A stretch of 64,000 bases of DNA from Limnoperna fortunei. Taxonomy: Eukaryota; Mollusca; Bivalvia; Mytilida; Modiolidae. The position numbers and the translations under genes were made by a program. Where the stretch lies: the NCBI GenBank assembly GCA_944474755.1, contig OX104112.1, positions 68,372,433-68,436,432 of the forward strand, in the 5' to 3' direction. Shown here piece after piece: positions 12,780-24,399 of this stretch (positions are counted from its first letter, which is position 1; each line of letters begins with the position of its first letter). The notes under the pieces are model-generated. The model did not search any database. It saw only the letters and a program-made list of their open reading frames with translations, and had not been told where the DNA came from.

Positions 12780-12898
12780 AGTTTTCCCACCGTAGGTCGG
12801 GATGCTCTCCGGCTTTCTCCCCCAATAAAAAACTGAACGCCATGATATAGTTGAAAAATTGCTGTAAGTGGCGTTCAACAACATTCAAACCAACAACA
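12780..12898 (+). mobile_element. 5'-truncated SINE copy
   Basis: It contains only the body and tail of the common SINE ('gttttcccaccgtaggtcgg', 'ccccaataaaaaactg', 'gctgtaagtggcgtt'). The tRNA head is missing, as expected for truncated reverse transcription. Confidence 0.8.
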
Positions 12899-13251
12899 TA
12901 CGTATACTAGAAGTTCTGAATTTGAATATACATTCAAGCACAGACATTCATGTGCTATTTCACAATTTGTTATTCACATTTATATTGATGTAGATATGCC
13001 ATATATATACTAAAAATATATTATATTGAATATAACAGTGGTATTTGAATTTCAATTTGTTATTTATATATATAAATATGCCATATATATACTAGAAATA
13101 CACTATATTATATATTAGTTATATATCAGTTATATATTAGTTATAGATATATATTTAACAGTATTGGCACAGCTGTGCAGTTCAAACCCCCCCATTCTGT
13201 GGCGGTTGCCTGAAACGACACATGACGAGCATCTGTCATTTCAGTCAATTT

Positions 13252-13588
13252 GGCAGATTTTTCACTGCACTGGCCCCCCTTTTTTATTAACTGTCAACTA
13301 GCAAATATCTAAATTCTGGAGTAACCTCTGTTTCCCAGGGTTGCTCATCCCCCATATATATCAGTTGCTAATTCATTTATGGTCTGCCATCAAGTTGCGG
13401 CGACCAATATATAGACTTGAACTTTAATCTTATCTTATATTTCAAATATATATATTTATTTATTTATCTATTTATTTATCTATTTATTTATTTATTTATA
13501 TATATATTATTGTATTTGTATAATAAAGCTGTGGCCAAATACTGCCAATCTAGATCTTTGTCTTTATTCAGCATTCTCTGAGATAAGT
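13252..13588 (+). repeat. 336-bp direct repeat, copy 1
   Basis: It is apparently identical to 14039-14375, including an internal (TTTA)n/(TTTATCTA)n microsatellite of the same length and a 'gtataataaagctgtggcc' segment. The pair flanks a 451-bp insert, giving an A-B-A layout. The ends do not show TG...CA, and no primer-binding or polypurine site is evident, so an LTR reading is not supported. Confidence 0.88.
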
Positions 13589-13809
13589 CAATTTAATGTA
13601 TTCAGCATTAAATTCCTTTATCGAAGGAAGACTGACTAGTATAGTTGTTGGCTGTTGTTGCTTTCGCTCTAGTATTCCTTAAACACATGATTGGTGATTG
13701 GTTAAACCTGTCTTAAAATAGAAAAACCAAATCGAGGTTCGGTCTTTTTGAAAATCGTCTGCAAGGAGGTGACAGGAAAAATGTCGGTTTGGCAATCTAC
13801 ATTTTTTAA
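13584..13809. repeat. 226-bp repeat, partner of 7842-8067
   Basis: It forms the first half of the 451-bp block between the 336-bp direct repeats. It is apparently identical to 7842-8067 and overlaps the end of the first 336-bp repeat by a few bases. Here it continues into 'accctcccacccacc' and then the block also seen, diverged, at 12106-12225. Confidence 0.9.
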
Positions 13810-14038
13810 ACCCTCCCACCCACCTCCATTACATAAACGCACAACGTTAATACATTTTGTAATATATTTTGCTAATAATCTTGTTAATGAAATTGGTACT
13901 TCGCTTCCTTTTCTTGAATATTTTCAGGTATTGGGACAGCTTGGAGCTTGAGGATTGAGGAGCCTTGCAAGGAAAAAGCACAGTCTTGTTATCGCCGTGG
14001 AGTGTGAGAAGAGTGCAAATGGTGGTTTCGGACAATAA

Positions 14039-14375
14039 GGCAGATTTTTCACTGCACTGGCCCCCCTTTTTTATTAACTGTCAACTAGCAAATATCTAAA
14101 TTCTGGAGTAACCTCTGTTTCCCAGGGTTGCTCATCCCCCATATATATCAGTTGCTAATTCATTTATGGTCTGCCATCAAGTTGCGGCGACCAATATATA
14201 GACTTGAACTTTAATCTTATCTTATATTTCAAATATATATATTTATTTATTTATCTATTTATTTATCTATTTATTTATTTATTTATATATATATTATTGT
14301 ATTTGTATAATAAAGCTGTGGCCAAATACTGCCAATCTAGATCTTTGTCTTTATTCAGCATTCTCTGAGATAAGT
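14039..14375 (+). repeat. 336-bp direct repeat, copy 2
   Basis: It begins 'ggcagatttttcactgcac' and ends 'attctctgagataagt', exactly as copy 1 does, 787 bp downstream of it. The identical microsatellite lengths argue for a very young duplication or a collapsed or misjoined assembly. Confidence 0.88.
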
Positions 14376-15400
14376 ATTACTCATACTTGTCTGCGTAACG
14401 CACATCTTCATCGTCGTTAACAATCATTGCAACTGTGGCTATACATTCAAAAGCTATATTTACTTTTTCCTAATGTGTTATTTGATGAATAAAATGTTGT
14501 GTTTAACGAACTAATTTATAATCTACCGATATAACTTCTATTGACTGGTGACGTAAAATTATCAAAGGAAATGAAAAGATAAAATAACGTTTCTTTAAAC
14601 GAACAAAACCGTTTAAATGTATAACTGACTGAATAATCTGTAGTTATATCACACTTTCTCATTACTCCAGATGCCAGTTTTTTACTGAACAGAAAATTTT
14701 TTATTTAGTTTTTTTAGTATTCTTTATCGTCCTATGTATTTTTAGTAATTACTTTTGTGTAATTTGCAGATAGAAATAACTTAAAACAAAGAAAATAGAG
14801 ATCAGAAAAGAATAACGTTACAATTATCAAAATAATTTACTTTTCAAGTAGTATGTTTCACCCATAATGTATATTGTATGTTTCTCAAATAAGTTGTTTT
14901 AAATTTGGTGTCCACCTTTAGGCGGTTTATTTGCACCAATTTGCTATGTAAGTTATGACTATTATCGACAATTATCTTCTTGCACTCCACTTTTATCTAA
15001 ATACGGGCCCGGGAAGATATTTTATTCTATTCTAAATCTATTCTAAATCAAAAAGTTCTCGCGCTAACTGACATGCCCACTAGAGAAGCAATAAGTACCT
15101 ATTGTATAGTCCTTCGGACTAACCTAGATTGATAGAACCAACACGTTTTCTAGCTGTAGGCGGATTGACTACCCAATACACTACTTTATTACATATTGAT
15201 TTTAAAGAAGTTATTTATTGTCTTGATGCATTATATTGTCATGGTGTTTGACATGTACCTATGCTTGAAAAACACAAGGAACAATGACTTTGATACAATA
15301 TCATGACAACATTTGTATCAGAATGAAATAATTGTTGTTACTAACAAAGGTACCATCGAAATAAGATGCGAACACAATCAGTTCATGTTTTTCCCGATTT
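14376..15400. other. A+T-rich non-coding stretch
   Basis: No gene, RNA gene or clear repeat seen. It ends where the paralogous pair 15420/17530 begins. Confidence 0.4.
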
Positions 15401-15419
15401 AATATAGATGATGTTATCT

Positions 15420-15890
15420 GTAAGTTCCGTTAAACGTCTTTTATGCCATTTATTTGCTATTATGAAAGGATTTTTCATTCTTAAAGTTCGGTATCGTTTC
15501 TTTTGTCATGGGGACTGGCATTCCAAAGTATTTCACATACATTTATTACACGTACACGTATTTCATTCCGACACATTTGTTTCATAATAACAAACGTCTG
15601 ACTTACGGCATTTGAGAACTTACAATATTAATCGTGTCGATAATACATGTTTTAAACAATGGTCTTGAAGTTGTGTCACTTATCTTATTTCGATAATAGT
15701 GTAATAAGTATTTAACAACACAACAGAAGTGCGTCATCGTCGTCTTATGTTATTTATTGATAAAATCTAAAACCTAGCTTCAATATTGATTATATAAATA
15801 TATATTATTTTACATAACTTTTCAAATTTGTAAGATTATTAAATAGCGCTATATGTCATCTGTTAATAAAGAATTTCAATTTGAAGCTTT
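15420..15890 (+). repeat. Paralogous non-coding segment, copy 1
   Basis: It aligns with 17530-17965. Shared strings include 'atttgctatt', 'tctgacttacggcat', 'tttaacaacacaacagaagt' plus 'gcgtcatcgtcgtc', 'attgattatat' and 'gtaagattattaaatagcgc'. Both copies contain a TATA-like 'gattatata' string near the 3' end, so these could be duplicated promoter regions. The order and spacing are kept, with indels. Confidence 0.65.
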
Positions 15891-15903
15891 GCAAGGTATT
15901 TAG

Positions 15904-16096
15904 GTGCACGTTCCATAGTGACTTTGAAAGTGTTCAGGAGAATTCTACAAGAAGCCAGAGCAGTTGCTTATGAACGGGTGTTATATGTTGTTTTTTTCGC
16001 TTTCGTTGCAAGTCTAGCTGCCGCATGTTACACCTCTGTAATGTTTCACGTCAGTGAACACCAAATTAAAGAACATTATTTTAGTCTATACGTGAG
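15904..16096 (+). CDS. Possible exon encoding a membrane-spanning segment
   Basis: An open frame runs from a candidate acceptor (gtatttag, ending 15903) to a candidate donor (gag/gtaact, 16096/16097). It has no in-frame ATG near its start, so if real it is an internal exon (phase 1 in, phase 2 out). The peptide is basic at first ('VFRRILQEARAVAYER'), then has a hydrophobic run of about 20 residues ('VLYVVFFAFVASLAAACY') and a polar tail, which is typical of a signal anchor or transmembrane helix. It lies just after a TATA-bearing paralogous segment. No family is recognised, and the acceptor's pyrimidine tract is poor. Confidence 0.28.
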
Positions 16097-16100
16097 GTAA

Positions 16101-17529
16101 CTCCAGAATTTTTCAGTCGCTGTTAGACAGATAAAGTCGAGTACAGCCTATATTGCGATAGAAGATGCTTTCGATATTGCACTCTCTGTTTTCCATGTTC
16201 TGATCGAAATAAACTCATAGCATAGATTATACACTACTTTTGAGTTACAAACAAAAGTACCATCGAAATTAATTTAGATATTTGTAGATTTGTCAAGTGA
16301 TTCTTAGATGTGAATATAATCAATTCCGTTTTTTCCTGATTTGTTTTAATTGTATTGTAACAGTATTAGCTGTTTAGCTAAAGTAAGTTAAGGTCTAAGA
16401 AATCTTTAACACATCACTAATGCGTACTTAGAAACAAATTAATGTGTTTACTGTATGTGTCAATCAAAATCACATCTTCATCATCAATGACTGCATCTTA
16501 CGGAATTAAAGTTTATCTTTATAACTGCTTTACAAATTAGATGTAACGGATTAAAAATCAGTTTTAATGCAGTCTTAAAATTTAACAGTCAAACAAAAGA
16601 CAGTTGCAGAATTATCTTCTTATATATACTTTGTCATGTCTACAAGATTTTGTGTAATAGCAGTTTTATTGCGGATTATTAAAATATCTCGCATCGTATC
16701 TGTAATGGCCATTATCAAGGTCCTAGATAGTCAATTTACTGCACAATTTTTATTACAACATTCATGTGTTTAAATTATACCATAAATCAGCGCCGGCCTT
16801 TTTCTATAAATTATCAGTAGAACGAAAAATCTTCATCGATGTTATAAAATTTACTACGACCGACGATCATTTTGTCTAAAAAAAAATCGTCCGTGACGCT
16901 CGAACCAAACAATATATTTAAAATACAATCTAATGCAACCTTCAGTAAAGAAAATCGGAAATGAATACAATTAACACTGAATAATATTATGCAATTGGGT
17001 ATATAAGTATATGGGTTTTAACCATAATTAAGCAAGCTTTTAATTGTACTTCAGAATTAACAAATGTGTGAACTTTATTTTTAAAACAAACGTGAGTTTA
17101 TTGATAAAACGTTTTAGAGGCGTAATAATGTGATGTTCAGGGACCTGTCAATGGTCTTCTAACTTGCAATTGATACTTGGCAAAACATTTTAAGGATTGT
17201 TATATAATACATATGTATACGAATATTTTTTAATTGGTCTTTAGTGTTTTGTTAATTTTATGTTTTCGCTTTAGATGGAATAACACCGTTTCTCTAATTG
17301 GCACAAATTTGGCATATGACGATTGAATAACTCAAATAAGCTTAAAAATTATACCCTCAGCAGGAAAAGCATCGCAGACTCTTAACACGAGGTAATATTT
17401 AAACAGAATTTGTCTGTTGAAAGCGCTGTACATTGTGCCGCAAATGTCAAGCGTTCGTTGCAGATGAAGAATATCGTTTTCAGAACCTGCAAATTTACGT
17501 TATACTTTGATGTTTTAATGTTGGTGTTT
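16101..17529. other. A+T-rich non-coding stretch
   Basis: No recognisable gene or repeat. The minus-strand frame at 17382-17564 lacks any family feature. Confidence 0.4.
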
Positions 17530-17965
17530 GCATGTTTCACTAAAACGTCACTTATGCAGTTCATTTGCTATTAGGAAAGAACTTTTTATTCCTAATGTTC
17601 GGCATAGTTTTCGGACATATTATTTTTATTATAAACTTCTGACTTACGGCATCTAAGAACTTTGTCGTCGACACAATTATATGTTTGAACAATGGCCTTG
17701 AATTTTTTGTCTACTGATTTGTATTTCGCTAATACTAACAATCTCATCGTGTTAAAAGCATTTAACAACACAACAGAAGTGCGTCATCGTCGTCCTGTGT
17801 TATATCATGATTAATTCTTTAAATGACGTCATCAACAATATTCTATTATTCACAATATCTTTACCGTTCGGCAATATTGATTATATAGATACATATTATT
17901 CTAAATATCTTTACCGATCTGTAAGATTATTAAATAGCGCTGTATGTAATCTATAAAGAATTTAA
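17530..17965 (+). repeat. Paralogous non-coding segment, copy 2
   Basis: Partner of 15420-15890, with an extra 'aaatgacgtcatcaacaat' insertion that includes a full CRE-type palindrome, tgacgtca (about 17823-17830). It is followed by 'gaagctactag' where copy 1 has 'gaagctttgcaagg'. No exon is seen after it. Confidence 0.65.
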
Positions 17966-18604
17966 TCTGGAAGCTACTAGTGCTGGATTCACAATTGATA
18001 TGATTTTTAACACATTTTTTTATGTGTAATTGGCGATCGTAAAATATATTCATTAACTTTATTTCCGTATTTTTTTTAACTGTTTAAGCATATCTCGAGA
18101 TCTTAAACTTGAACTAAATTATAATTATTTATTTAAACCAAATACGATTTTTGCCCTGTTATCGTCGGATAAGCATTGAGCAACGCAATATAAGATCCAC
18201 AGGGAGTGTTTTTTAAAATGTTTATAAGACTCGGGATATTTAGTGTTTTTATGCCAGTCTGTCATCGTCGCCTGCGTTTTTAATTTTATGGCTCTAGTTG
18301 CTGGATTGCCAATACGGTCCCTGGGTCAAAACAAAGGCTGATCGTGGTTTGGACTAATTTCACTCAATATAATTGTACTTTTCCTAGTAAGGAGTATGTA
18401 GTTAGAATTTATTAAACGTTGTCAAACAGACAAATGCTAAGTCTTACAACTGACTTTTTTAATCTGATTTTGATATATGTTTCTAGTAGCGTGTCAAATA
18501 TGTTTACTTTACAAGTCATTTAACTGATTTAAAATGTAAGATAAAAATGTTTGTTCCCACTAGTGTACATCTGATAATGATATGATTTTTAATATTGTAG
18601 GACT

Positions 18605-18847
18605 TTGCAACAGATTTTTTGCAGTCTTGTGGCTAGCGATATATTTAAACTGAATGGCATGACACATCTAGATCTATGCTTGAATGGATCTAGTGTTGGG
18701 TTCACTGGACGCCCCTACAAAGCCACATCCATAAAAATGCATCTATCAGTCTCTGTGTTAAACAAAAATGGGTCTATAGCTGCCCTTCTCTTATATAAAT
18801 TAACACCCTCCATTGTGAGAAATCCAAACACGTCTGCTGCCCAATAA
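18605..18847 (+). other. Open, slightly G+C-richer patch of unknown nature
   Basis: An 80-residue frame without an ATG start sits in a patch richer in G+C than its flanks. The reverse strand is also largely open. I recognise no domain. A transposon fragment is as likely as an exon. Confidence 0.12.
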
Positions 18848-18849
18848 TG

Positions 18850-21800
18850 TATGTAATTTTCTGTAGTCTGGCTGTTGTAAATACATTTTACCTGGATATC
18901 TAAGCATTGGATTTTATATACTAGGACAACCGTCGACGGTCAAAAATTTGCAAACGTGAAAATATTAAATTGCAATGCCAATACAAGTTATACCTTTTCT
19001 AGAGCGTATATTGACTTTAAAACTGGTTATGAGGTGCCGCTTATCTTTATTTGGCAGGAAAAAATTTGCTAGATGATGGAAAGAACGGAAGCTATGTACT
19101 AGTAGTATACACAATGACAATGTTCAAGAAATAACTCATGATTGTCGAATATAAAGGCCAACCATGTGCGTAACTGAGCTCAACACCATATGACGCATGA
19201 GATATTTCTAACAGAACATAAACAACAATTTTATAATTTTGTCCATTCTAGGTACACATTTTGTCCATTCTAGATGCACATCATTGTTTTGACGGCTTCT
19301 ATTTAACCCCTTAAGTCTTATATTTTTATGTTAAAATACTAAGTCTCATTTTAAGGCAAAAAATGGAAAAACTTATGTATTTTATACAGTTATTAATTGT
19401 TTTCCAGCACAACAAAACCAGGCACGGTTGTGGATAATTTTAAAATTGAAAAACGGAAGTTCTATGTCACTATTCCGGTTGCTTATACACGTGAGTTGTG
19501 CTGGAACACCCTGTGTGTATAGTGATAATGTGTAAATATTTTTCGAAAAAATCTTTCGCAAAAGATCCACAACAAAAATTATACAGTAACTGCAGAAATA
19601 AGGTTTCTAAAAAGAACACGAAGAGTCTTTGACAAAACATGCAAGCGATAAAGGTGGATATACACACGTATCTCGTGATACATTTGTCGACGATAGGACT
19701 TCATATTATTGTTTATCTAGCTGTCTTCTTGTAAAATGTTTACTTTACTTAGATGTTGAGAAGATGCCATAGTGACATATAGTTTTGTATTTTCTATGTT
19801 AGTTTATGCCTCCCGTGGGCCCTTGATTGGGAAAAAATAATTTGAATTTGAATTTTTAAATTAGTTTATATATTAAGATTGAACCTTTGAAGAAAGTTGA
19901 AAATAGAGAGCAGGAAAAAGGCTAACACAGAAAGACGAGAAAATTTTAATTATGTTTTTTTATACAAAAATAGTATTTTAAAACCGAAGTATGTTATAAA
20001 CATTTCTAATCGTATACAAATTGCAATAATATAGAAAATAAAAAAATATGACTTTTATATACTTCAATACTTTATAATAAAAGAAAGTCACGAAATTTAT
20101 GGAGTTTTTAACTGAAAAATTATAAATTTAAAATTTAAAACAATTGATACAGAAACTAAAAATCAAAGCTTTATTTAAATACTTACAGATGAGGTCCTGT
20201 ACATTTGAAAGTAATAAAAAGTTTTAAAATGTATAGAATAATATAATACAAAATTATTATGTTAAATTAAAGTAAATGTTATTAAACTTGTATGTAGTTT
20301 AGTTTTTTCCACAATACAGATCTTCTTACTACATATTCTTTCTATTTATTTTAAATACCGATAGAAGCAAACATTATTTTGTCCTTGACAATGTTTATTG
20401 ACAATGACACAAAAATATGAAATAGCAGTAATTTTTCTTTTTTGGTGGGAATAACTTTTTAAAGATTTGAATGAACACAAATGCAAATTTAATTTGTTTA
20501 TGAAAAAATCAAACTACAATATACTTGTTTTTGGTTGCAATATTATTGTAAATTGGGCTTGATTATTGTATGTATTAAATAAAAACAGTAGACAAAAAGA
20601 AAAACCTGAAATAAAAACGTAAGAAAACTTGCTGTGTATTGGAATATTAATTTTCAAAGCCAGAATTCTTGTTTCAAGATTTGATGTGAAACCTGTTGTC
20701 TACTTTTTTGAAGCTGTTTAATATCTACTATAATTCAAAATTTAATTTCGGAACATCAGGTGTGTAATGTTTTATCTCAAAAGAAACAATATTGTTTTTA
20801 ATATAACAAAATCTGTCTATGTACATTTAATAAAGACGAGACGTCAGTGTCAGTCATCCGCTCTTAGGAGAAATATCAATATTAGCCCTGGAAATATATA
20901 TTCCAATATGTGACAAATAGGTTATAACATGATAATTTTTTCAAACTGGCCCTGGTATCAGCCCCTCTGGCGGATATTGAAGTCTTGGGGTTGATATAAA
21001 TGACTTTATAATAATCTATAATTATTCATCACACGACATAGAAACAGATGCTTGGACACATATTTTCTGGTACTATCATTAACATTATTAAACATTTGAT
21101 TTTTATTACAGATACTTACAGACAATATCTGTTGAAGATGAGAAATGTTCATTCTGCATCAGAGCTTCACTCTATAACTGCACATCACTTATTAGTATCA
21201 ACCCAATATCTTTTTAGATTCAGGCCATACAAAGAATAAAACATCCCCAGCTTGTATATAAGTGTTCAAAATGTTATATAATTTAGTGTTGCTTTAATGT
21301 TGAGGTGAAAGAAGTTTCCAGATCTCTAGCAGATGTTCTTATAATCATGATTAGATAACAAAGTTGCTCTTTAAGGTCACGTTGCCTACTAGCATTGTAA
21401 TGCGAACATTATAAGAGACAAGAGGTCGCTATAAATCACCAATAACAATTAACAAAAGCGTAGTAAAGATATACTGTACACTTCTGAAGATATGAACATC
21501 TGGTCAGACGATGAATACAAATTTGGTACAATTTTTTTAGTATTTTTTTAGCATTACATTATGACAAATTTCAGAATATTATTCCAAAAGATGAATTCAT
21601 AATCAGAAATGTTCCAAAATAAAATTGTTAGAAGATTTATTACACTTGTATCAAACAAATTTATTAAAGCCATCAAAAAGGGATTTGCCTTTTGGTTTAT
21701 ACTTTCAAGTTATATAAATACTATATCGGAAAAGTTTAAAAGAGTACAGCGCAGATAACTAGAAAAAAACTAAACAACAAGAGTAAAAATTCTCAAGAAC

Positions 21801-21990
21801 TTTGTTTTTTTTGTCAATTGTTTATTTTGCCTGATGACAAGTAAGTATTTTTTTGTTTATGTTTTTTTTACTTAAAGAATTTATACATAAAATAACTACA
21901 TGTAATTTTTTGATCCATAATCAAATACTACCATGCTTATTTTGTATTCATGCAGCAACTGTAACAAAAACTATTGTACATTGTACATCG
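18850..21990. other. Long A+T-rich non-coding region
   Basis: No gene recognised over about 3 kb. Frames at 19382-19667 (minus) and 21048-21239 (plus) look like chance. The region runs up to the 49-bp satellite. Confidence 0.4.
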
Positions 21991-21995
21991 AAACT

Positions 21996-24240
21996 GATAC
22001 TATGTCTGTACAAAGGTTGTTCTTGGTGACAAATTGCTGTATGTGATACTATGTCTGTACAAAGGTTGTCCTTGGTGATGAATTGCTGTATGTGATACTA
22101 AGTCTGTACAAAGGTTGTCCTTGGTGATAAATTGCTGTATGTGATACTAAGTCTGTACAAAGGTTGTTCTTGGTGATGAATTGCTGCATGTGATACTAAG
22201 TCTGTACAAAGGTTGTCCTTGGTGATGAATTGCTGTATGTGATACTATGTCTGTACAAAGGTTGTTCTTGGTGATGAATTGCTGTTTGTGATACTAAGTC
22301 TGTACAAAGGTTGTTCTTGGTGATCTTGGTGATGAATTGCTGTATGTGATACTATGTCTGTACAAAGGTTGTCCTTGGTGATGAATTGCTGTATGTGATA
22401 CTAAGTCTGTACAAAGGTTGTTCTTGGTGATAAATTGCTGTATGTGATACTATGTCTGTACAAAGGTTGTCCTTGGTGATGAATTGCTGTATGTGATACT
22501 AAGTCTGTACAAAGGTTGTTCTTGGTGATAAATTGCTGTATGTGATACTATGTCTGTACAAAGGTTGTTCTTGGTGATGAATTGCTGTATGTGATACTAT
22601 GTCTGTACAAAGGTTGTCCTTGGTGATGAATTGCTGCATGTGATACTAAGTCTGTACAAAGGTTGTCCTTGGTGATGAATTGCTGTTTGTGATACTAAGT
22701 CTGTACAAAGGTTGTTCTTGGTGATGAATTGCTGCATGTGATACTAAGTCTGTACAAAGGTTGTCCTTGGTGATGAATTGCTGTATGTGATACTATGTCT
22801 GTACAAAGGTTGTTCTTGGTGATGAATTGCTGTTTGTGATACTAAGTCTGTACAAAGGTTGTTCTTGGTGATGAATTGCTGCATGTGATACTAAGTCTGT
22901 ACAAAGGTTGTCCTTGGTGATGAATTGCTGTATGTGATACTAAGTCTGTACAAAGGTTGTCCTTGGTGATGAATTGCTGTATGTGATACTATGTCTGTAG
23001 AAAGGTTGTCCTTGGTGATGAATTGCTGTATGTGATACTATGTCTGTACAAAGGTTGTCCTTGGTGATGAATTGCTGTATGTGATACTAAGTCTGTACAA
23101 AGGTTGTTCTTGGTGATGAATTGCTGTATGTGATACTAAGTCTGTACAAAGGTTGTTCTTGGTGATGAATTGCTGCATGTGATACTAAGTCTGTACAAAG
23201 GTTGTCCTTGGTGATGAATTGCTGTATGTGATACTAAGTCTGTACAAAGGTTGTCCTTGGTGATGAATTGCTGTATGTGATACTATGTCTGTACAAAGGT
23301 TGTTCTTGGTGATGAATTGCTGTATGTGATACTAAGTCTGTACAAAGGTTGTTCTTGGTGATGAATTGCTGCATGTGATACTAAGTCTGTACAAAGGTTG
23401 TCCTTGGTGATGAATTGCTGTATGTGATACTAAGTCTGTACAAAGGTTGTTCGTGGTGATGAATTGCTGCATGTGATACTATGTCTGTACAAAGGTTGTC
23501 CTTGGTGATGAATTGTTGTATGTGATACTATGTCTGTACAAAGGTTGTCCTTGGTGATGAATTGCTGTATGTGATACTAAGTCTGTACAAAGGTTGTCCT
23601 TGGTCATGAATTGCTGTATGTGATACTAAGTCTGTACAAAGGTTGTTCTTGGTCATGAATTGCTGTATGTGATACTATGTCTGTCGAAGGTTGTCCTTGG
23701 TCATGAATTGCTGTATGTGATACTAAGTCTGTACAAAGGTTGTTCTTGGTCATGAATTGCTGTATGTGATACTAAGTCTGTACAAAGGTTGTTCTTGGTG
23801 ATAAATTGCTGTTTGTGATACTATGTCTGTACAAAGGTTGTCCTTCGTGATGAATTGCTGTATGTGATAATTAGTCTGTACAAAAGTTGTTCTTGGTCAT
23901 GAATTGCTGTATGTGATACTAAGTCTGTACAAAGGTTGTCCTTGGTGATGAATTGCTGTATGTGATACTATGTCTGTACAAAGGTTGTCCTTGGTGATGA
24001 ATTGCTGTATGTGATACTATGTCTGTACAAAGGTTGTCCTTGGTGATGAATTGCTGTATGTGATAATTAGTCTGTACAAAGGTTGTTCTTGGTCATGAAT
24101 TGCTGTATGTGATACTATGTCTGTACAAAGGTTGTCCTTGGTGATGAATTGCTGTATGTGATACTATGTCTGCACAAAGGTTGTTCTTGGTCATGAATTG
24201 CTGTATGTGATACTAAGTCTGTACAAAGGTTGTTCTTGGT
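21996..24240 (+). repeat. 49-bp satellite, about 46 tandem copies
   Basis: The unit reads 'gatactaagtctgtacaaag' then 'gttgtccttggtgatgaatt' then 'gctgtatgt'. I count 46 units. Four positions carry most of the variation: ctaagt/ctatgt, gtcctt/gttctt, gatgaa/gataaa/catgaa, and gctgtatgt/gctgcatgt/gctgtttgt. The 'catgaa' form is confined to the 3' third (from about 23600), and partial multi-unit patterns recur. One unit near 22320 has a 9-bp internal duplication (gatcttggt). The 49-bp length is not a multiple of three and the units carry stops, so it is non-coding. Confidence 0.97.
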
Positions 24241-24310
24241 CTTTTATGCATATTAACACTAACTATTGTAAACATGTTATTAAGTCAATGAGTGCAACTA
24301 ATGTGTTTAC

Positions 24311-24398
24311 AGCAATTGTGCCATGCAGTACCTATATACCACCAAGAAAAATTATTGTCGAAGTGAATGAAGATGACTTAGCTACATGCGTTTTTTAA
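24311..24398 (+). CDS. Possible short terminal exon just after the satellite
   Basis: A branch-point-like 'actaac' (about 24255) and an acceptor 'ctaatgtgtttacag' (ending 24310) precede an open frame ending in TAA at 24398. The peptide starts 'IVPCSTYIPPRKIIVEVNED' and ends 'DLATCVF'. Its composition looks protein-like, but no family is recognised and no upstream exon was found. The longer frame into the satellite (from 24198) is not credible. Confidence 0.2.
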
Positions 24399-24399
24399 C

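Noticed and set aside
13252..14375. Small LTR (TRIM) element
   Set aside because: Direct repeats lack TG...CA ends, a primer-binding site and a polypurine tract.
21996..24240. CRISPR array
   Set aside because: Contiguous 49-bp units without unique spacers, in eukaryotic-type DNA.
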